A stretch of 64,000 nt of DNA. It comes from Brevibacillus formosus. GTDB lineage: Bacteria; Bacillota; Bacilli; Brevibacillales; Brevibacillaceae. The notes below the pieces were generated by a model. That model made no database searches. It was not told the DNA's origin and worked only from the letters and a program-made list of their open reading frames with translations. Both the position numbers and the translations under genes were made by a program. Positions 34,584 to 42,907 of the stretch are shown here, piece by piece (position 1 is the stretch's first letter; every line of letters starts with the position of its first letter). Location of the stretch: the NCBI RefSeq assembly GCF_003013405.1, contig NZ_PXZL01000031.1, forward strand, positions 1 to 64,000. Direction: 5' to 3'.

Positions 34584-34994
34584 TTAAAACCAAAAACGCC
34601 AATTGTCATTTTGTTTTGCTTCAAAATCTTTATACCATGATTGTCCGACTTGATTACCGTACTGGTCCAGAGCACGAACCATAATACTGTAATAATTTCC
34701 AACTTTTAAGCTGCGAGCCGAAAAGTCTGTAGCTGTTTGTCGGCTTTTTTCCAAAACATAGCCATCTGTAATATTTGTAACAATAACTTCAAATCTTGTT
34801 GCAGTTGGTGGTTGATTCCAATATAAGTTTATGGTGACAAACTCAGCGAAAGGCTTTACCGCTTGTTTATCAGACGCCTTTTTGGTGCTGGCAACATTGG
34901 CTACTGGTGCAAGCTGCTGTCCTTCTTGCGCAAATGCAGGTGTCGCTGAAGTCAATAATGCCAGTGTTGCGAAACCAGTAATAAACTTCTTCAT
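34584..34994 (-). CDS. Small secreted protein with fibronectin-like strand pattern
   Basis: A 136-residue protein started at the ATG after AAGGAG (an upstream frame lacks a site). A standard signal peptide ends at TPAFAQ. The mature part (about residues 50-136) has the strand rhythm of a type III fibronectin/Ig-like domain: TINLYWNQPPTATRFEVIVTN ... KVGNYYSIMVRALDQYGNQVG. The N-terminal 30 mature residues are a low-complexity linker. Family and partner are unknown. It is a single-gene unit. Confidence 0.7.
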   Translation of the reverse strand: MKKFITGFATLALLTSATPAFAQEGQQLAPVANVASTKKASDKQAVKPFAEFVTINLYWNQPPTATRFEVIVTNITDGYVLEKSRQTATDFSARSLKVGNYYSIMVRALDQYGNQVGQSWYKDFEAKQNDNWRFWF

Positions 34995-35183
34995 TCTAAC
35001 CACTCCTTCTATTTTCTTATCGCCCGATCCAAAACTAGTTTGATTGGACAACCTTAATATACATGTTTTGCCAATATATGTAAATATATGGGATTTTTAA
35101 TTTTTTGTTACAATTTCTTTTTGCGTAATATTTTCCAATAATCTCTGAGAGTGTGTAGAATAGTTTAGCTGTCCAAATTTACC

Positions 35184-35282
35184 ATGACTTATAACCAGTT
35201 AAACGCTATCCGAGCTTGTATCGGAATGCCAAACCAACAAGCATTGTGGCTGATGATGAGCAATATTACCGCAATGCGTTGA
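35184..35282 (+). CDS. Possible 32-residue peptide gene
   Basis: An ATG-initiated frame encoding MTYNQLNAIRACIGMPNQQ and 13 more residues ends one base before a hairpin terminator (35284-35318, ACGAGAG...CTCTCGT plus T-rich tail). No ribosome site is visible, so it may be a decayed gene end rather than a functional peptide. Confidence 0.25.
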   Translation: MTYNQLNAIRACIGMPNQQALWLMMSNITAMR

Positions 35283-35283
35283 A

Positions 35284-35318
35284 CGAGAGAAATTATACAA
35301 ACTCTCGTTTTCTCCCGA
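35284..35318 (+). terminator. Hairpin terminator
   Basis: CGAGAG pairs with CTCTCG across an AT-rich loop and is followed by TTTTCT. It implies a transcription unit upstream in the otherwise gene-poor stretch 35052-35387. Confidence 0.55.
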
Positions 35319-35387
35319 TTTCTTCAAAAGTACTCCTCCCGTAACAAATATGGTAATGTTAATAACAAAACAAAGGAGGATCTGTAG

Positions 35388-35477
35388 ATGATGGAAAAAT
35401 ACATAAAAGCACTGCTATTTATCCTTCTATTTTTTGTAATCGTTGGTCTTCTTAATTGGGGTATTGATTTAAAGTAA
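35388..35477 (+). CDS. 29-residue single-TM membrane peptide
   Basis: A short frame with a perfect AAAGGAGG site 8 nt before the ATG. The peptide starts MMEKYIKALL, has one strongly hydrophobic span (LLFILLFFVIVGLLNWG) and ends IDLK. Such peptides are easily missed in annotation; some modulate transporters or kinases, others are type I toxins. No antisense RNA or antitoxin is evident. The strong ribosome site makes translation likely. Confidence 0.55.
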   Translation: MMEKYIKALLFILLFFVIVGLLNWGIDLK

Positions 35478-35515
35478 ATAGCATAAAGTACTCTCTTGGT
35501 AGTTGCCGAATTTAA

Positions 35516-35535
35516 ATTCCCAAGCGCTTGGGAAT
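35516..35535. promoter_or_regulatory. Perfect 20-bp palindrome
   Basis: ATTCCCAAGC followed by its exact reverse complement, with a second 12-bp palindrome (GAATTTAAATTC) overlapping at its left edge. There is no T run, so an operator is as likely as a terminator. Nothing else is seen in 35478-35684 apart from a short GATCGGG/CCCGATC hairpin near 35652-35671. Confidence 0.4.
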
Positions 35536-35684
35536 ATCCTTTCTATGCCCTTATAGATTCTTGTCTAGGGCTTTGACCCTCTAGTTCCATCCTAGTTTTC
35601 TTCTGGTACAATAGCGTTAGTAGCTCTTTTTCAAGGTATGGTTATCGTTGTGATCGGGGGCGTTCCCGATCTTATGATTATTGT

Positions 35685-35724
35685 AAAAAGGAAGGATGGA
35701 GCTCTGCCCCATCCTTCCTTTTTT
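35685..35724. terminator. Bidirectional terminator
   Basis: AAAAAGGAAGGATGG pairs with CCATCCTTCCTTTTT; T runs on both strands. On the minus strand it serves the ECF S-component gene, whose stop overlaps it by 2 bp. Confidence 0.85.
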
Positions 35725-36253
35725 ACCCTTGCCCTACAATCTTCTTCAAGCGTCCCACCAGCGGGATAACAATAACCGCTGCTACAACCACCTGCAAAAC
35801 ATTCCCCGGAATGGAGCCAAACGGCTGAATCCAGTTCCCGTAAAGAATAACCTCAACAAAGTAGTAGCCCACGATCTTAATCACCAATGCAGCGACAACT
35901 GCCAGTGCGTACACAAATACCCGATTGCCAGGCGTCTTCTCGGCGATGAGGCCAGCTACATAGCCCATTGCACCTACGATCACGAAGGTAAACGGCGCCC
36001 ATGCCGTCCAACCGGAGATAAGGTCAAAGAGGCCCATACCAAAAGCTCCAGCGATAGCTCCTGTTTTTCTGCCATACACAAAGGCTGCGATTAAAAGAGG
36101 CACGTTACCGAGATGGATGAGGCCGCCGTTACCCATGATCGGGAGTCGTAAATTGATAAACATGGTGGCTGCGAGAGTAAAAGCGATAAAGAGTGCGTTA
36201 ATAACTAAGATTTTCGTCTTTGATGCTTTTCTTGCTGAAAAAGTAGAATCCAT
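35723..36253 (-). CDS. ECF transporter S component
   Basis: A 176-residue protein with about five to six membrane segments and the S-component pattern: an Ala-rich N-terminal helix (ALFIAFTLAATMFINLRLP), GGLIHLGNVPLLIAAFVYGRKTGAIAGAFGMGLFDLISG, then FTFVIVGAMGYVAGLIAEK. S components bind a vitamin or cofactor and dock on a shared EcfAA'T module, which is not in this window. No riboswitch was recognised upstream, so the vitamin is unknown. The gene is monocistronic. Confidence 0.8.
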   Translation of the reverse strand: MDSTFSARKASKTKILVINALFIAFTLAATMFINLRLPIMGNGGLIHLGNVPLLIAAFVYGRKTGAIAGAFGMGLFDLISGWTAWAPFTFVIVGAMGYVAGLIAEKTPGNRVFVYALAVVAALVIKIVGYYFVEVILYGNWIQPFGSIPGNVLQVVVAAVIVIPLVGRLKKIVGQG

Positions 36254-36510
36254 ACGATAGCCTCTTTCTTATAATTTTACTATTATCATACTCACAATCA
36301 GCTACATAATAAATACACTTTGCACGATTTATTTGCCTAGGTAAATCATTCCAACGGGAAAGGTACGCTGGAGAAAGGCTAGGAAGCAGGTGCAGTACAG
36401 TGGCACATTTGGATAAACTAGCTTATCCGCTGCTGAAAGATGGCCCCGTATTTAGCCGCATGAAGTTTTAAGAATGTGTGCAAAAACACCTCGATAAGTA
36501 AAACAACAGG
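36254..36510. other. Intergenic stretch between ECF and flavodoxin-fold genes
   Basis: The left half is AT-rich and presumably holds the promoter of the ECF gene. The right half contains a short unsupported frame ending FSRMKF before a stop. No RNA motif or repeat was found. Confidence 0.35.
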
Positions 36511-36542
36511 AAAAACTCAAGCTGAAATAGCCTTGAGTTTTT
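36511..36542. terminator. Terminator hairpin
   Basis: AAAAACTCAAG pairs with CTTGAGTTTTT. It lies downstream of the minus-strand reductase gene and can work in both directions. Confidence 0.8.
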
Positions 36543-36578
36543 GTTCTGTCGCTCTGTCCCTGCTTTTTCATCGTACGC

Positions 36579-37154
36579 TTAGGCAAGCCTCTCCCCAAGC
36601 TGTTTCACTTTCTCCAGCCACTTCTTGCGCTTTTCCTCCGCCGAGGCATTCACCCCACTGATCTCCGTAACCTTCACATGCTTAATCCCGCAAAACTTCA
36701 AAATGTTGCGTTTCATCACGAGATGTCCGGCTTGCCAGTAGATCAATCGGTTATACCAAGACGGAGTATCCATGGTCACAATCAGATGCGCGGTTTTGCC
36801 CGTTAACAGCTTATCCCATAGAGGAGAGCCTTCCCGATATTTATAGGCGAATCCGGGGAGTAAGACACGATCGAAAAATCCCTTCAAGATAGCGGGCATC
36901 GTGCCCCACCAGGTCGGATAGACAATAACCAGATGATCCGCCCAACGGATGAGATCCTGCGCCTCTTTTAAGTCATCCTCCAGCTCCGTTCTTTTCCGAT
37001 ATCCGTACTTCAAATTTGGGTCGAAAGCGATTTGGCTCAAATCAATGGTGCGAATCTGTGCTGCTTTCCCTTTCGCTCCTTTCATATAGGCATGCGCCAA
37101 CGCAGAGCAGTAGCTCTCGGTATCTGGATGTCCGATAATAACGAGAATGTTCAT
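36579..37154 (-). CDS. NAD(P)H dehydrogenase (quinone)-like flavodoxin-fold protein
   Basis: A 191-residue member of the Flavodoxin_2/NQO1-MdaB superfamily, started at the ATG 8 nt after AGGGGG. Visible are the FMN/FAD phosphate loop VIIGHPDTESYCSAL, the flavin-edge motif YPTWWGTMPAILKGFFDRVLLPGFAY and TMDTPSWYNRLIYWQAG. It probably reduces quinones or nitro/azo compounds using NAD(P)H. It is divergent from an AraC-type regulator (37297), which may control it. Confidence 0.85.
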   Translation of the reverse strand: MNILVIIGHPDTESYCSALAHAYMKGAKGKAAQIRTIDLSQIAFDPNLKYGYRKRTELEDDLKEAQDLIRWADHLVIVYPTWWGTMPAILKGFFDRVLLPGFAYKYREGSPLWDKLLTGKTAHLIVTMDTPSWYNRLIYWQAGHLVMKRNILKFCGIKHVKVTEISGVNASAEEKRKKWLEKVKQLGERLA

Positions 37155-37296
37155 TTTCATATCCCCCTGTAGAGTTGATTCCATAAGCGACAGATCGTGG
37201 TAAACTGAACTGTATTCAGCATATCGTGTGGAAGGAAACAGAGGAATGATCGAGAGCGCATAAATGTTGTGGATTCACGCAAAGGAGGTTCCGTAC

Positions 37297-38316
37297 TTGG
37301 AAAATGCGCATGGGTTTGCGATTTCGATGGTGTATCCGATTATGAAGACAATTACTCACAAGAAGCTTGATTTTGAACGTTTTTGTGAGCATATTTCTTT
37401 CGATAGCAGCTTGCTAAAAGATGTAGAGGCGCGCATTGATGAAGCGGAGCTCGAGCGTTTGATGAAGGAAGCGGCCATTTACACGCAGGATGATCATCTC
37501 GGACTGCATCAAGGGCAGTTAACCGATATTGCCGATCTGGGCATTCTTGGCTATGTCATGATGCATTCGGAAAAAATCGTCGATGCATTGAAGGCTTATC
37601 AGCGGTATCACGTGATCCTTTGCAGCGGGTACGAGCTGGATTGGGAAGAGCGGGGGAACCATGTTTTCCTGCGGTTTCATAGACAAAGCCCTAGGAGCGT
37701 TTCTCGACATTGCATGGAGGACATGGTCAGCTCCTTGTACCACTTGATCGTTCGTATGAGTCATCGGTCTATTCCGTTACAGGCGATACATTTCACACAC
37801 GACGCTACGGATGATATCGCTCCGTATTTGAATTTGTTCGGAATGGAGCCTCACTTTGGTGAAGAAGAAAATGGGCTCTTGGTAGGCAAAGAAGTTTTGC
37901 AATACCCGATTCTGTACTCGGATGTCCGGCTGCGTAAAGCTTTTGAACCAATCGCGGAAGAAATTAGGGAGAAGCTGATCAGGGGGCGGGAATTTTCGGA
38001 CCGCGTGTTTCAATGGATGATGGGATGTATGCCTGCGGCTTTTCCGACTTTACAGCAGACTGCTGCTGCTTTTCATATGAGTACGAGATCCCTGCAAGCG
38101 AAACTAAAGGCTGAGGATACTTCCTATCATGAATTGTCCACGAATGTCCGTAAAGAAATGGCGATGGGGTATTTACAGCAAGCGGAGCATTCCATTGGAG
38201 AGATTGCGTATTTGCTGCATTTTTCAGATCCAAGTGCCTTTCAAAATGCTTTCAAGAAATGGACGGGGCTGACACCGGGGCAATATCGGATCAGTCGCCA
38301 AGCGATTGCCATGTAA
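37297..38316 (+). CDS. AraC-family regulator (Arabinose_bd/OruR type)
   Basis: A 339-residue regulator. The TTG at 37297 has a perfect AAAGGAGG 8 nt upstream; the ATG at 37264 has none. The N-terminal ligand-binding domain (about 15-200) is of the OruR/VirS type with the conserved GILGYVMMHSEKIVDALKAYQRYH segment. The C-terminal double HTH includes LQQTAAAFHMSTRSLQAKLKAEDTSYHEL and the second-helix signature IGEIAYLLHFSDPSAFQNAFKKWTG-LTPGQYR. It faces the quinone reductase gene, a likely target. A terminator follows. Confidence 0.9.
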   Translation: MENAHGFAISMVYPIMKTITHKKLDFERFCEHISFDSSLLKDVEARIDEAELERLMKEAAIYTQDDHLGLHQGQLTDIADLGILGYVMMHSEKIVDALKAYQRYHVILCSGYELDWEERGNHVFLRFHRQSPRSVSRHCMEDMVSSLYHLIVRMSHRSIPLQAIHFTHDATDDIAPYLNLFGMEPHFGEEENGLLVGKEVLQYPILYSDVRLRKAFEPIAEEIREKLIRGREFSDRVFQWMMGCMPAAFPTLQQTAAAFHMSTRSLQAKLKAEDTSYHELSTNVRKEMAMGYLQQAEHSIGEIAYLLHFSDPSAFQNAFKKWTGLTPGQYRISRQAIAM

Positions 38317-38327
38317 CGTCAGGATGG

Positions 38328-38352
38328 AACACGCTGTGTAAGCGTGTTTTTT
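38328..38352 (+). terminator. Rho-independent terminator
   Basis: AACACGCT-GTGTA-AGCGTGTT plus T run, 11 bp after the AraC-type gene. Confidence 0.85.
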
Positions 38353-38446
38353 GTGTTGTGGAGCCTCTTTATTTGACAGACTGGAAAATCATGGTGTACA
38401 CTTTTTTTATTCCGACCGTACAGTATAAATAAATTGAGGTAAAATC

Positions 38447-39103
38447 ATGCCCAAATTAGGAATGGAACCAAAGCGCCGAGCAGATGTCATCAACGCGACC
38501 CTCACTTGTATTAGCAAACACGGGATTGATGGCATGACGCTGGATAAGGTGGCGGAGTATGCGGACTGCTCAAAAGGTGTTGTCACGTATTATTTTAAGA
38601 ATAAGGATAATTTGACGAGTGAAGCTTTTCAGGCATTCTTGGCCTACTATGGCTTGAAAATCGGGTCTGATATTGAGAACACCATGACCGCCCAGGAAAT
38701 GATGGATGTAACGCTTACGCATATCTTGCCGCCATACGTGAACGACAAGGAAAAACGGATCAATGTTTCGCAGCTGGATGGCATCGCTGAGATGTACATC
38801 CCCCATGAAGATCAAGCAAGGCTCTTTGTCCAATTCTTCTCCAAAGCCGCATTGGACCCCAAGCTGCAAGAAGTGGTTGCGAACAGTTATGCGAGAGATT
38901 TGCAGGGCATCACCAAGATTTTTGAATACGGCAAGCAAACCGGGCTTATGTCCGTAGAGGATTCGCAAAGCGCTGCCTACGGGCTCATGGCGATGGTTGT
39001 GGGCTTGAGCTTCTTTCGAGTGGCGGGCGTTTCGCCAGCAAACAGTGAAGACAACCGATATATTTGTGAGGATTTTGTAAGGCAGATGACCAATAGAAGA
39101 TGA
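38447..39103 (+). CDS. TetR/BetI-type transcriptional regulator
   Basis: A 218-residue repressor with an N-terminal HTH (about 10-56, with GIDGMTLDKVAEYADCSKGVVTYYFKNKDNL) and an all-helical ligand domain, closest in look to BetI-type C-termini. The start region reads GAGGTAAAATCATG. The DUF4180 gene follows 11 bp after its stop, so both are probably co-transcribed. The ligand is unknown. Confidence 0.88.
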   Translation: MPKLGMEPKRRADVINATLTCISKHGIDGMTLDKVAEYADCSKGVVTYYFKNKDNLTSEAFQAFLAYYGLKIGSDIENTMTAQEMMDVTLTHILPPYVNDKEKRINVSQLDGIAEMYIPHEDQARLFVQFFSKAALDPKLQEVVANSYARDLQGITKIFEYGKQTGLMSVEDSQSAAYGLMAMVVGLSFFRVAGVSPANSEDNRYICEDFVRQMTNRR

Positions 39104-39114
39104 GGAGGGTACAC

Positions 39115-39483
39115 ATGAATATTACAAAGGTAGAAGCTGGCGGGAAAAATATCGCCATTGTGAGTGGTAGCGAGGTAATTATTGAGGATGTGCAGTCTGC
39201 ATTGGACCTGATTGCGACGGTACATTATCAAGCAGACAGTGAGCGTATCGTTCTCAACAAATCATTGCTGAACGAAAGCTTTTTCGATTTGAAAACGCGC
39301 TTTGCTGGGGAAATCCTTCAGAAGTTCATCAATTATCGGGTGAAAGTGGCAATTGTAGGAGATTTTTCGGTGTACACAAGTAAAAGTCTAAAAGACTTCA
39401 TCTATGAATCGAACAACGGAAACGACATCTTTTTCTTGCCGACCGAAGAGCAGGCGATCGAGAAGTTAAGCCAGGTGAAGTAG
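39115..39483 (+). CDS. DUF4180 protein
   Basis: A 122-residue cytoplasmic protein matching the DUF4180 pattern: a short beta N-terminus (VEAGGKNIAIVSGSEVIIEDVQSALDLIATVHY), LNKSLLNESFFDLKTRFAGEILQKFINYRVKVAIVGDF, then a C-terminal ESNNGNDIFFLPTEEQAIEKL. The second half resembles an alpha/beta STAS-like fold. AGGAGGG precedes the start. Members commonly sit next to TetR or MarR regulators, as here; the function is not known. Confidence 0.8.
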   Translation: MNITKVEAGGKNIAIVSGSEVIIEDVQSALDLIATVHYQADSERIVLNKSLLNESFFDLKTRFAGEILQKFINYRVKVAIVGDFSVYTSKSLKDFIYESNNGNDIFFLPTEEQAIEKLSQVK

Positions 39484-39535
39484 AGATGGAATGGGGGGTT
39501 GCAAAATCCAAAAGAATCCATTACATTTATTTTAG

Positions 39536-39548
39536 TTAGATAATCTAA
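39536..39548. promoter_or_regulatory. MarR operator copy 1 (TTAGAT-A-ATCTAA)
   Basis: A palindrome with 6-bp arms directly upstream of the MarR gene at 39567. The same 13 bp recur at 40143-40155 before the MFS gene, which strongly suggests one regulator acts at both. Confidence 0.75.
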
Positions 39549-39566
39549 TTATATGTAAGGTGGATC

Positions 39567-40118
39567 ATGAGCAGAAAAAACAAGTGTGAGCATACATCCG
39601 ATCAATTGCCGAAACTTGGTATTCAGCCGTATTTGAATCTGATGGAAAAAACAGCTCTGCAAAATACGGATCGCAAATTGGCTCATTTGGGGTTATTGAT
39701 GCTATGGCTGGGGGATAACGCCATAGACGTCATTGATTTGAATTTGGAGAAATTCGGCATAACGGAGTGTAAATGGGACGTATTGCTGTTGCTTACGTTA
39801 CATGAAGACAGAGAACTTATCACTCCCTCTTCGCTTGCAGACAGGCTGGGCATTCGGCGTGCTTCTGTTACAGCTTTGCTTGACTGGCTGGAAAAAAGGC
39901 ACTGGATAATCAGGGAGCAAAGCACGCTGGATGGTCGCAAGATTCATGTCAAAATAACTCAAGAAGGCAGAGAATTAGTAGCCAGAGCACTGCCAGTTTT
40001 TTGGTCTGCATGCTCCTCCATTATGAGTGAATTAGAAGAGGAGGAACGGATGCTGCTGGAAAAAATCTTGATGAAGTTGAATAGTAGCATGGAAAAGAAA
40101 CTGGGGGTGGGAAGATAA
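39567..40118 (+). CDS. MarR-family regulator of the adjacent MFS exporter
   Basis: A 183-residue winged-helix regulator, longer than usual at the N-terminus (about 50 extra residues). The HTH is LADRLGIRRASVTALLDWLEKRHWIIREQSTLDGRKIHVKIT-like, with a basic DGRK wing. AAGGTGG lies before the ATG. The identical palindrome TTAGATAATCTAA precedes both this gene and the MFS gene 74 bp downstream, indicating autoregulation and joint control of the transporter. Confidence 0.88.
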   Translation: MSRKNKCEHTSDQLPKLGIQPYLNLMEKTALQNTDRKLAHLGLLMLWLGDNAIDVIDLNLEKFGITECKWDVLLLLTLHEDRELITPSSLADRLGIRRASVTALLDWLEKRHWIIREQSTLDGRKIHVKITQEGRELVARALPVFWSACSSIMSELEEEERMLLEKILMKLNSSMEKKLGVGR

Positions 40119-40142
40119 GATCATATTTTTTTGTGCATATAA

Positions 40143-40155
40143 TTAGATAATCTAA
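40143..40155. promoter_or_regulatory. MarR operator copy 2 (TTAGAT-A-ATCTAA)
   Basis: Identical to 39536-39548 and located 38 bp before the MFS start. Flanks are also related in inverted orientation (ATATAATTAGAT...). Confidence 0.75.
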
Positions 40156-40192
40156 CTATAATGTGTGTACATATTTGAAAAAGAGGTGTGCG

Positions 40193-41398
40193 ATGTCACA
40201 GCGAAACTACTCACTCATGACGGCAATCCTATGCTGGTCTGGAATCGTCGTTATGTCGAGCTTATACGTTACGATTCCCCTTATGACCATATTTGCCGAT
40301 CTTTTTAGTATTACATTGACACAGGCTGCAGCAGTAGGCAGCGCATTTTCGGTTGGGTTTGCCATTGGGTGCCTGATTTATGGACCGTTGTCCGAAAAGT
40401 ATGGCCGCAAGAACGTTATTGTGATCGGGATGATTGCCCTGGCTCTCTTTTCTTTGTTGCTTGGTAGTGCAAATGATTTCGCATGGATCATTGTCCTCAG
40501 GAGCTTGCAAGGTGCTGCCGCTGCTACGTTCTCGCCTGTTGCGCTCGCCTATGCTGTGGAAATGTTCCCTGCGGCAAAACGGGTAACGGCAATCGGATTT
40601 ATCAGCACAGGATTTTTGGCGGCAGGAATCATTGGTCAAGTGATCAGTACCGTAATGAGTCAACAATACGGTTGGCACGCCGTATTCTATATGCTTGCTG
40701 CTATCTATTTCGTGACGCTGCTCGTGGTGATGAGGTGGCTGCCAAAAGAAGAGAGTCCCCTTGCTACCGTTCATATTTGGGAGCCGATTAAGCAAATTCC
40801 CTCCCTATTCAAACAAAAAAATATCGTCTTGGGCTACATAATTGCTCTTGTATTGCTTATGTCATTCGTTAATATGTATACGGTTTTGGGCAGTTATTTG
40901 GCGGGATCTGATTTTGGGCTTAGCAACAAGGAGATTCTGTTTGTTCGAACGATTGGCGTAGTGGGCATGCTCATTTCTCCGATGGCGGGCGGGCTGGCAA
41001 AACGGTTTGGTTTACGTACCGTGCTACGCTGCGGATTAGGTCTGGCAGTGGTCAGTATGGCTTCCCTCGGTATGATTTCTAACTTGTCTCTTTTAATCGG
41101 TACGAGTGTGCTTTTCGTTGCCGGAATTGCGTTATCCGTTCCTTCCCTGATCACGCTTATTGGACAGCTAGGGGGCAAATCGCGGGGAATTGCGGTTTCA
41201 GTTTATACGTTTATCCTGTTTTCGGGAACAAGTCTTGGGCCGATATTGTCCATACGTTTTATGAATTTTGGCAGCTATGGACTTACTTTTGTACTGCTTG
41301 CAATCGTACTAGGGATTGGTCTGTTGGCTGCATGCCTGATTCGCAGTGATTCTGCGCTTGAAAGCATTAGCACAAAACCTCCTTCGCCACTAGCTTAG
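40193..41398 (+). CDS. MFS exporter (12-TM, DHA1-like)
   Basis: A 401-residue transporter started at the ATG after AAAGAGG; 30 bp of upstream open frame lacks a site. Twelve membrane segments are predicted by eye. Landmarks are the loop 2-3 motif GPLSEKYGRKNVIVIG, LQGAAAATFSPVALAYAVEMFP and GFISTGFLAAGIIGQVI (motif C-like, typical of antiporters). It probably expels a drug or metabolite that also relieves MarR repression. It ends inside a bidirectional terminator. Confidence 0.9.
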   Translation: MSQRNYSLMTAILCWSGIVVMSSLYVTIPLMTIFADLFSITLTQAAAVGSAFSVGFAIGCLIYGPLSEKYGRKNVIVIGMIALALFSLLLGSANDFAWIIVLRSLQGAAAATFSPVALAYAVEMFPAAKRVTAIGFISTGFLAAGIIGQVISTVMSQQYGWHAVFYMLAAIYFVTLLVVMRWLPKEESPLATVHIWEPIKQIPSLFKQKNIVLGYIIALVLLMSFVNMYTVLGSYLAGSDFGLSNKEILFVRTIGVVGMLISPMAGGLAKRFGLRTVLRCGLGLAVVSMASLGMISNLSLLIGTSVLFVAGIALSVPSLITLIGQLGGKSRGIAVSVYTFILFSGTSLGPILSIRFMNFGSYGLTFVLLAIVLGIGLLAACLIRSDSALESISTKPPSPLA

Positions 41399-41416
41399 TG
41401 GTTGAGGAGGTTTTGT
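41372..41416. terminator. Terminator overlapping the MFS 3' end
   Basis: ACAAAACCTCC pairs with GGAGGTTTTGT, with an inner CCACTAG/TAGTGG helix. The left arm lies within the last codons of the MFS gene. It also serves the convergent DUF3817-MFS gene. Confidence 0.8.
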
Positions 41417-41446
41417 TGTTACAAATGAAGGCTACTATTGATTATT

Positions 41447-42907
41447 TTATTGATTCAACAATCGTTCTCGCTGCTTATGCATGGCAATGAAAGCGGCAAA
41501 CACGAGAAGCAAGCTTCCTGTGAACAGAAATCCTTCCTCGATGGAGAAGGGCAGCCAACCTAACAGGCCTGAGCCTACGACCACACCGAGAGAGAAAAAG
41601 GCGTATAAGTAACCGTGTGCTTTCCCCCGCAATTCTTGCGGCGTCGATTGAATGAGCATCGTATTGACAGAGGGAAACAAGAGAGCAAAGCCTATCCCAT
41701 ATAGTCCCAACATGCAGTACAGTGCCAATGTCGTGTTGGATTGACCAATAAGCAGCTGACTCACGCCCATGAAGCCAATTCCGATGGCCATCGTTTTCGA
41801 AGGGGCTACACGATCAAAAATCCGATTGGTCGGAAGCACGAAAAGCAGGACGGCAATCATCCCAAACGTGCTCATTAATGTACCGCTTAATTTCGAATCG
41901 TATCCAAGCGATTGCACATGCAAGGGCAACAGGTAAGCGATCACACCTTGTGAAAACATAAGCAAAAAGGCACCGCCGTAAGCCTTGATGATCCCGGCAT
42001 TGAAGATCAAGGCTGAGGTTGGAACGTCCTTCTTAAGCTTCTCTTTCTTGCAGGCCTGAGTGGATTTCAGAAAAATAACGGACAGGATGGCTAGGAAAAA
42101 GCCCATAACAGCTACACATGTAAAGACAAAAGGCACGGAGGTTTTGCTTGCCATAATGCCGCTGAATGCAGGTCCGATAATCGCTGCGAGTCCCACAAAG
42201 GCACCGGTGAAAGCAACCTTTCGCCCTTGCTGCTCATGTGTAGTGTTATTCGCAGAGAAAGTAAAAGCAGCAGGAACGATCAAACCAGCGACAAATCCGT
42301 GAACGATTCGCACGATAATCAACAGAAACGGCTGATCGACGATGTGATACAGCAGCAAGGCACAGCTTGATAAAACCAATCCGATCAACAGTGGTTTGGA
42401 TGGACCAACCTTATCTGTCAGCATGCCTGAGATAATATTGCCAAAGGTATTGGCTAGCGAATACAGACCGATGACAAAGCCTATAACAAATGAGCTGGCA
42501 CCTACGGAAGCAGCAAATGTACTCATGACCGGAAGTTGCGAGAACAAATCAAAGAACGAGAAAAAAACGATGCCGTATACGAGCAGCACATTATTAAATG
42601 GCTTCAGAAGATACACATCCTGTGCCGTTTTCAGTCTGCGATCCAGAAAGAAGTTCCCAAACGGTACAAAAGCGGCGAGTAACGCAGCAAGAGACCAGAG
42701 CAGGCTCCATCTCACGCGAATGGCCGCATAAAGTATCGCCAGGGCATACAAGCAAAATATCCCGCCGTGAATACTTCCTATGATGGTTACGGCTTTGTCT
42801 AAGCCCCACACGTATTTCAAGGGCATCGCGATGCCCATCAATACTAATAAGGAAAGACCATCGAGTAGGCCTGTAAGACGTAAAAAGTAAATTGGATGTA
42901 CCCGCAC
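41447..42907 (-). CDS. DUF3817-MFS fusion membrane transporter
   Basis: A 486-residue membrane protein with two modules. Residues 1-95 match the DUF3817 (YdzA-like) 3-TM unit: FLRLTGLLDGLSLLVLMGIAMPLKYVWG, SIHGGIFCLYALAIL and the end motif FGNFFLDRRLK. From about residue 105 a 12-TM MFS domain follows with LTDKVGPSKPLLIG, VHGFVAGLIVPAAFTFSAN and a late FDRVAPSK loop. DUF3817 is normally a stand-alone membrane protein. No frameshift or internal ribosome site explains the joint, so the fusion looks real. The substrate is unknown. Confidence 0.8.
   Translation of the reverse strand: MRVHPIYFLRLTGLLDGLSLLVLMGIAMPLKYVWGLDKAVTIIGSIHGGIFCLYALAILYAAIRVRWSLLWSLAALLAAFVPFGNFFLDRRLKTAQDVYLLKPFNNVLLVYGIVFFSFFDLFSQLPVMSTFAASVGASSFVIGFVIGLYSLANTFGNIISGMLTDKVGPSKPLLIGLVLSSCALLLYHIVDQPFLLIIVRIVHGFVAGLIVPAAFTFSANNTTHEQQGRKVAFTGAFVGLAAIIGPAFSGIMASKTSVPFVFTCVAVMGFFLAILSVIFLKSTQACKKEKLKKDVPTSALIFNAGIIKAYGGAFLLMFSQGVIAYLLPLHVQSLGYDSKLSGTLMSTFGMIAVLLFVLPTNRIFDRVAPSKTMAIGIGFMGVSQLLIGQSNTTLALYCMLGLYGIGFALLFPSVNTMLIQSTPQELRGKAHGYLYAFFSLGVVVGSGLLGWLPFSIEEGFLFTGSLLLVFAAFIAMHKQRERLLNQ

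Noticed and set aside
35723-36400. preQ1, TPP or FMN riboswitch ahead of the ECF gene
   Set aside because: None of the conserved core sequences of these riboswitches could be found in the leader, so the vitamin was left unassigned.
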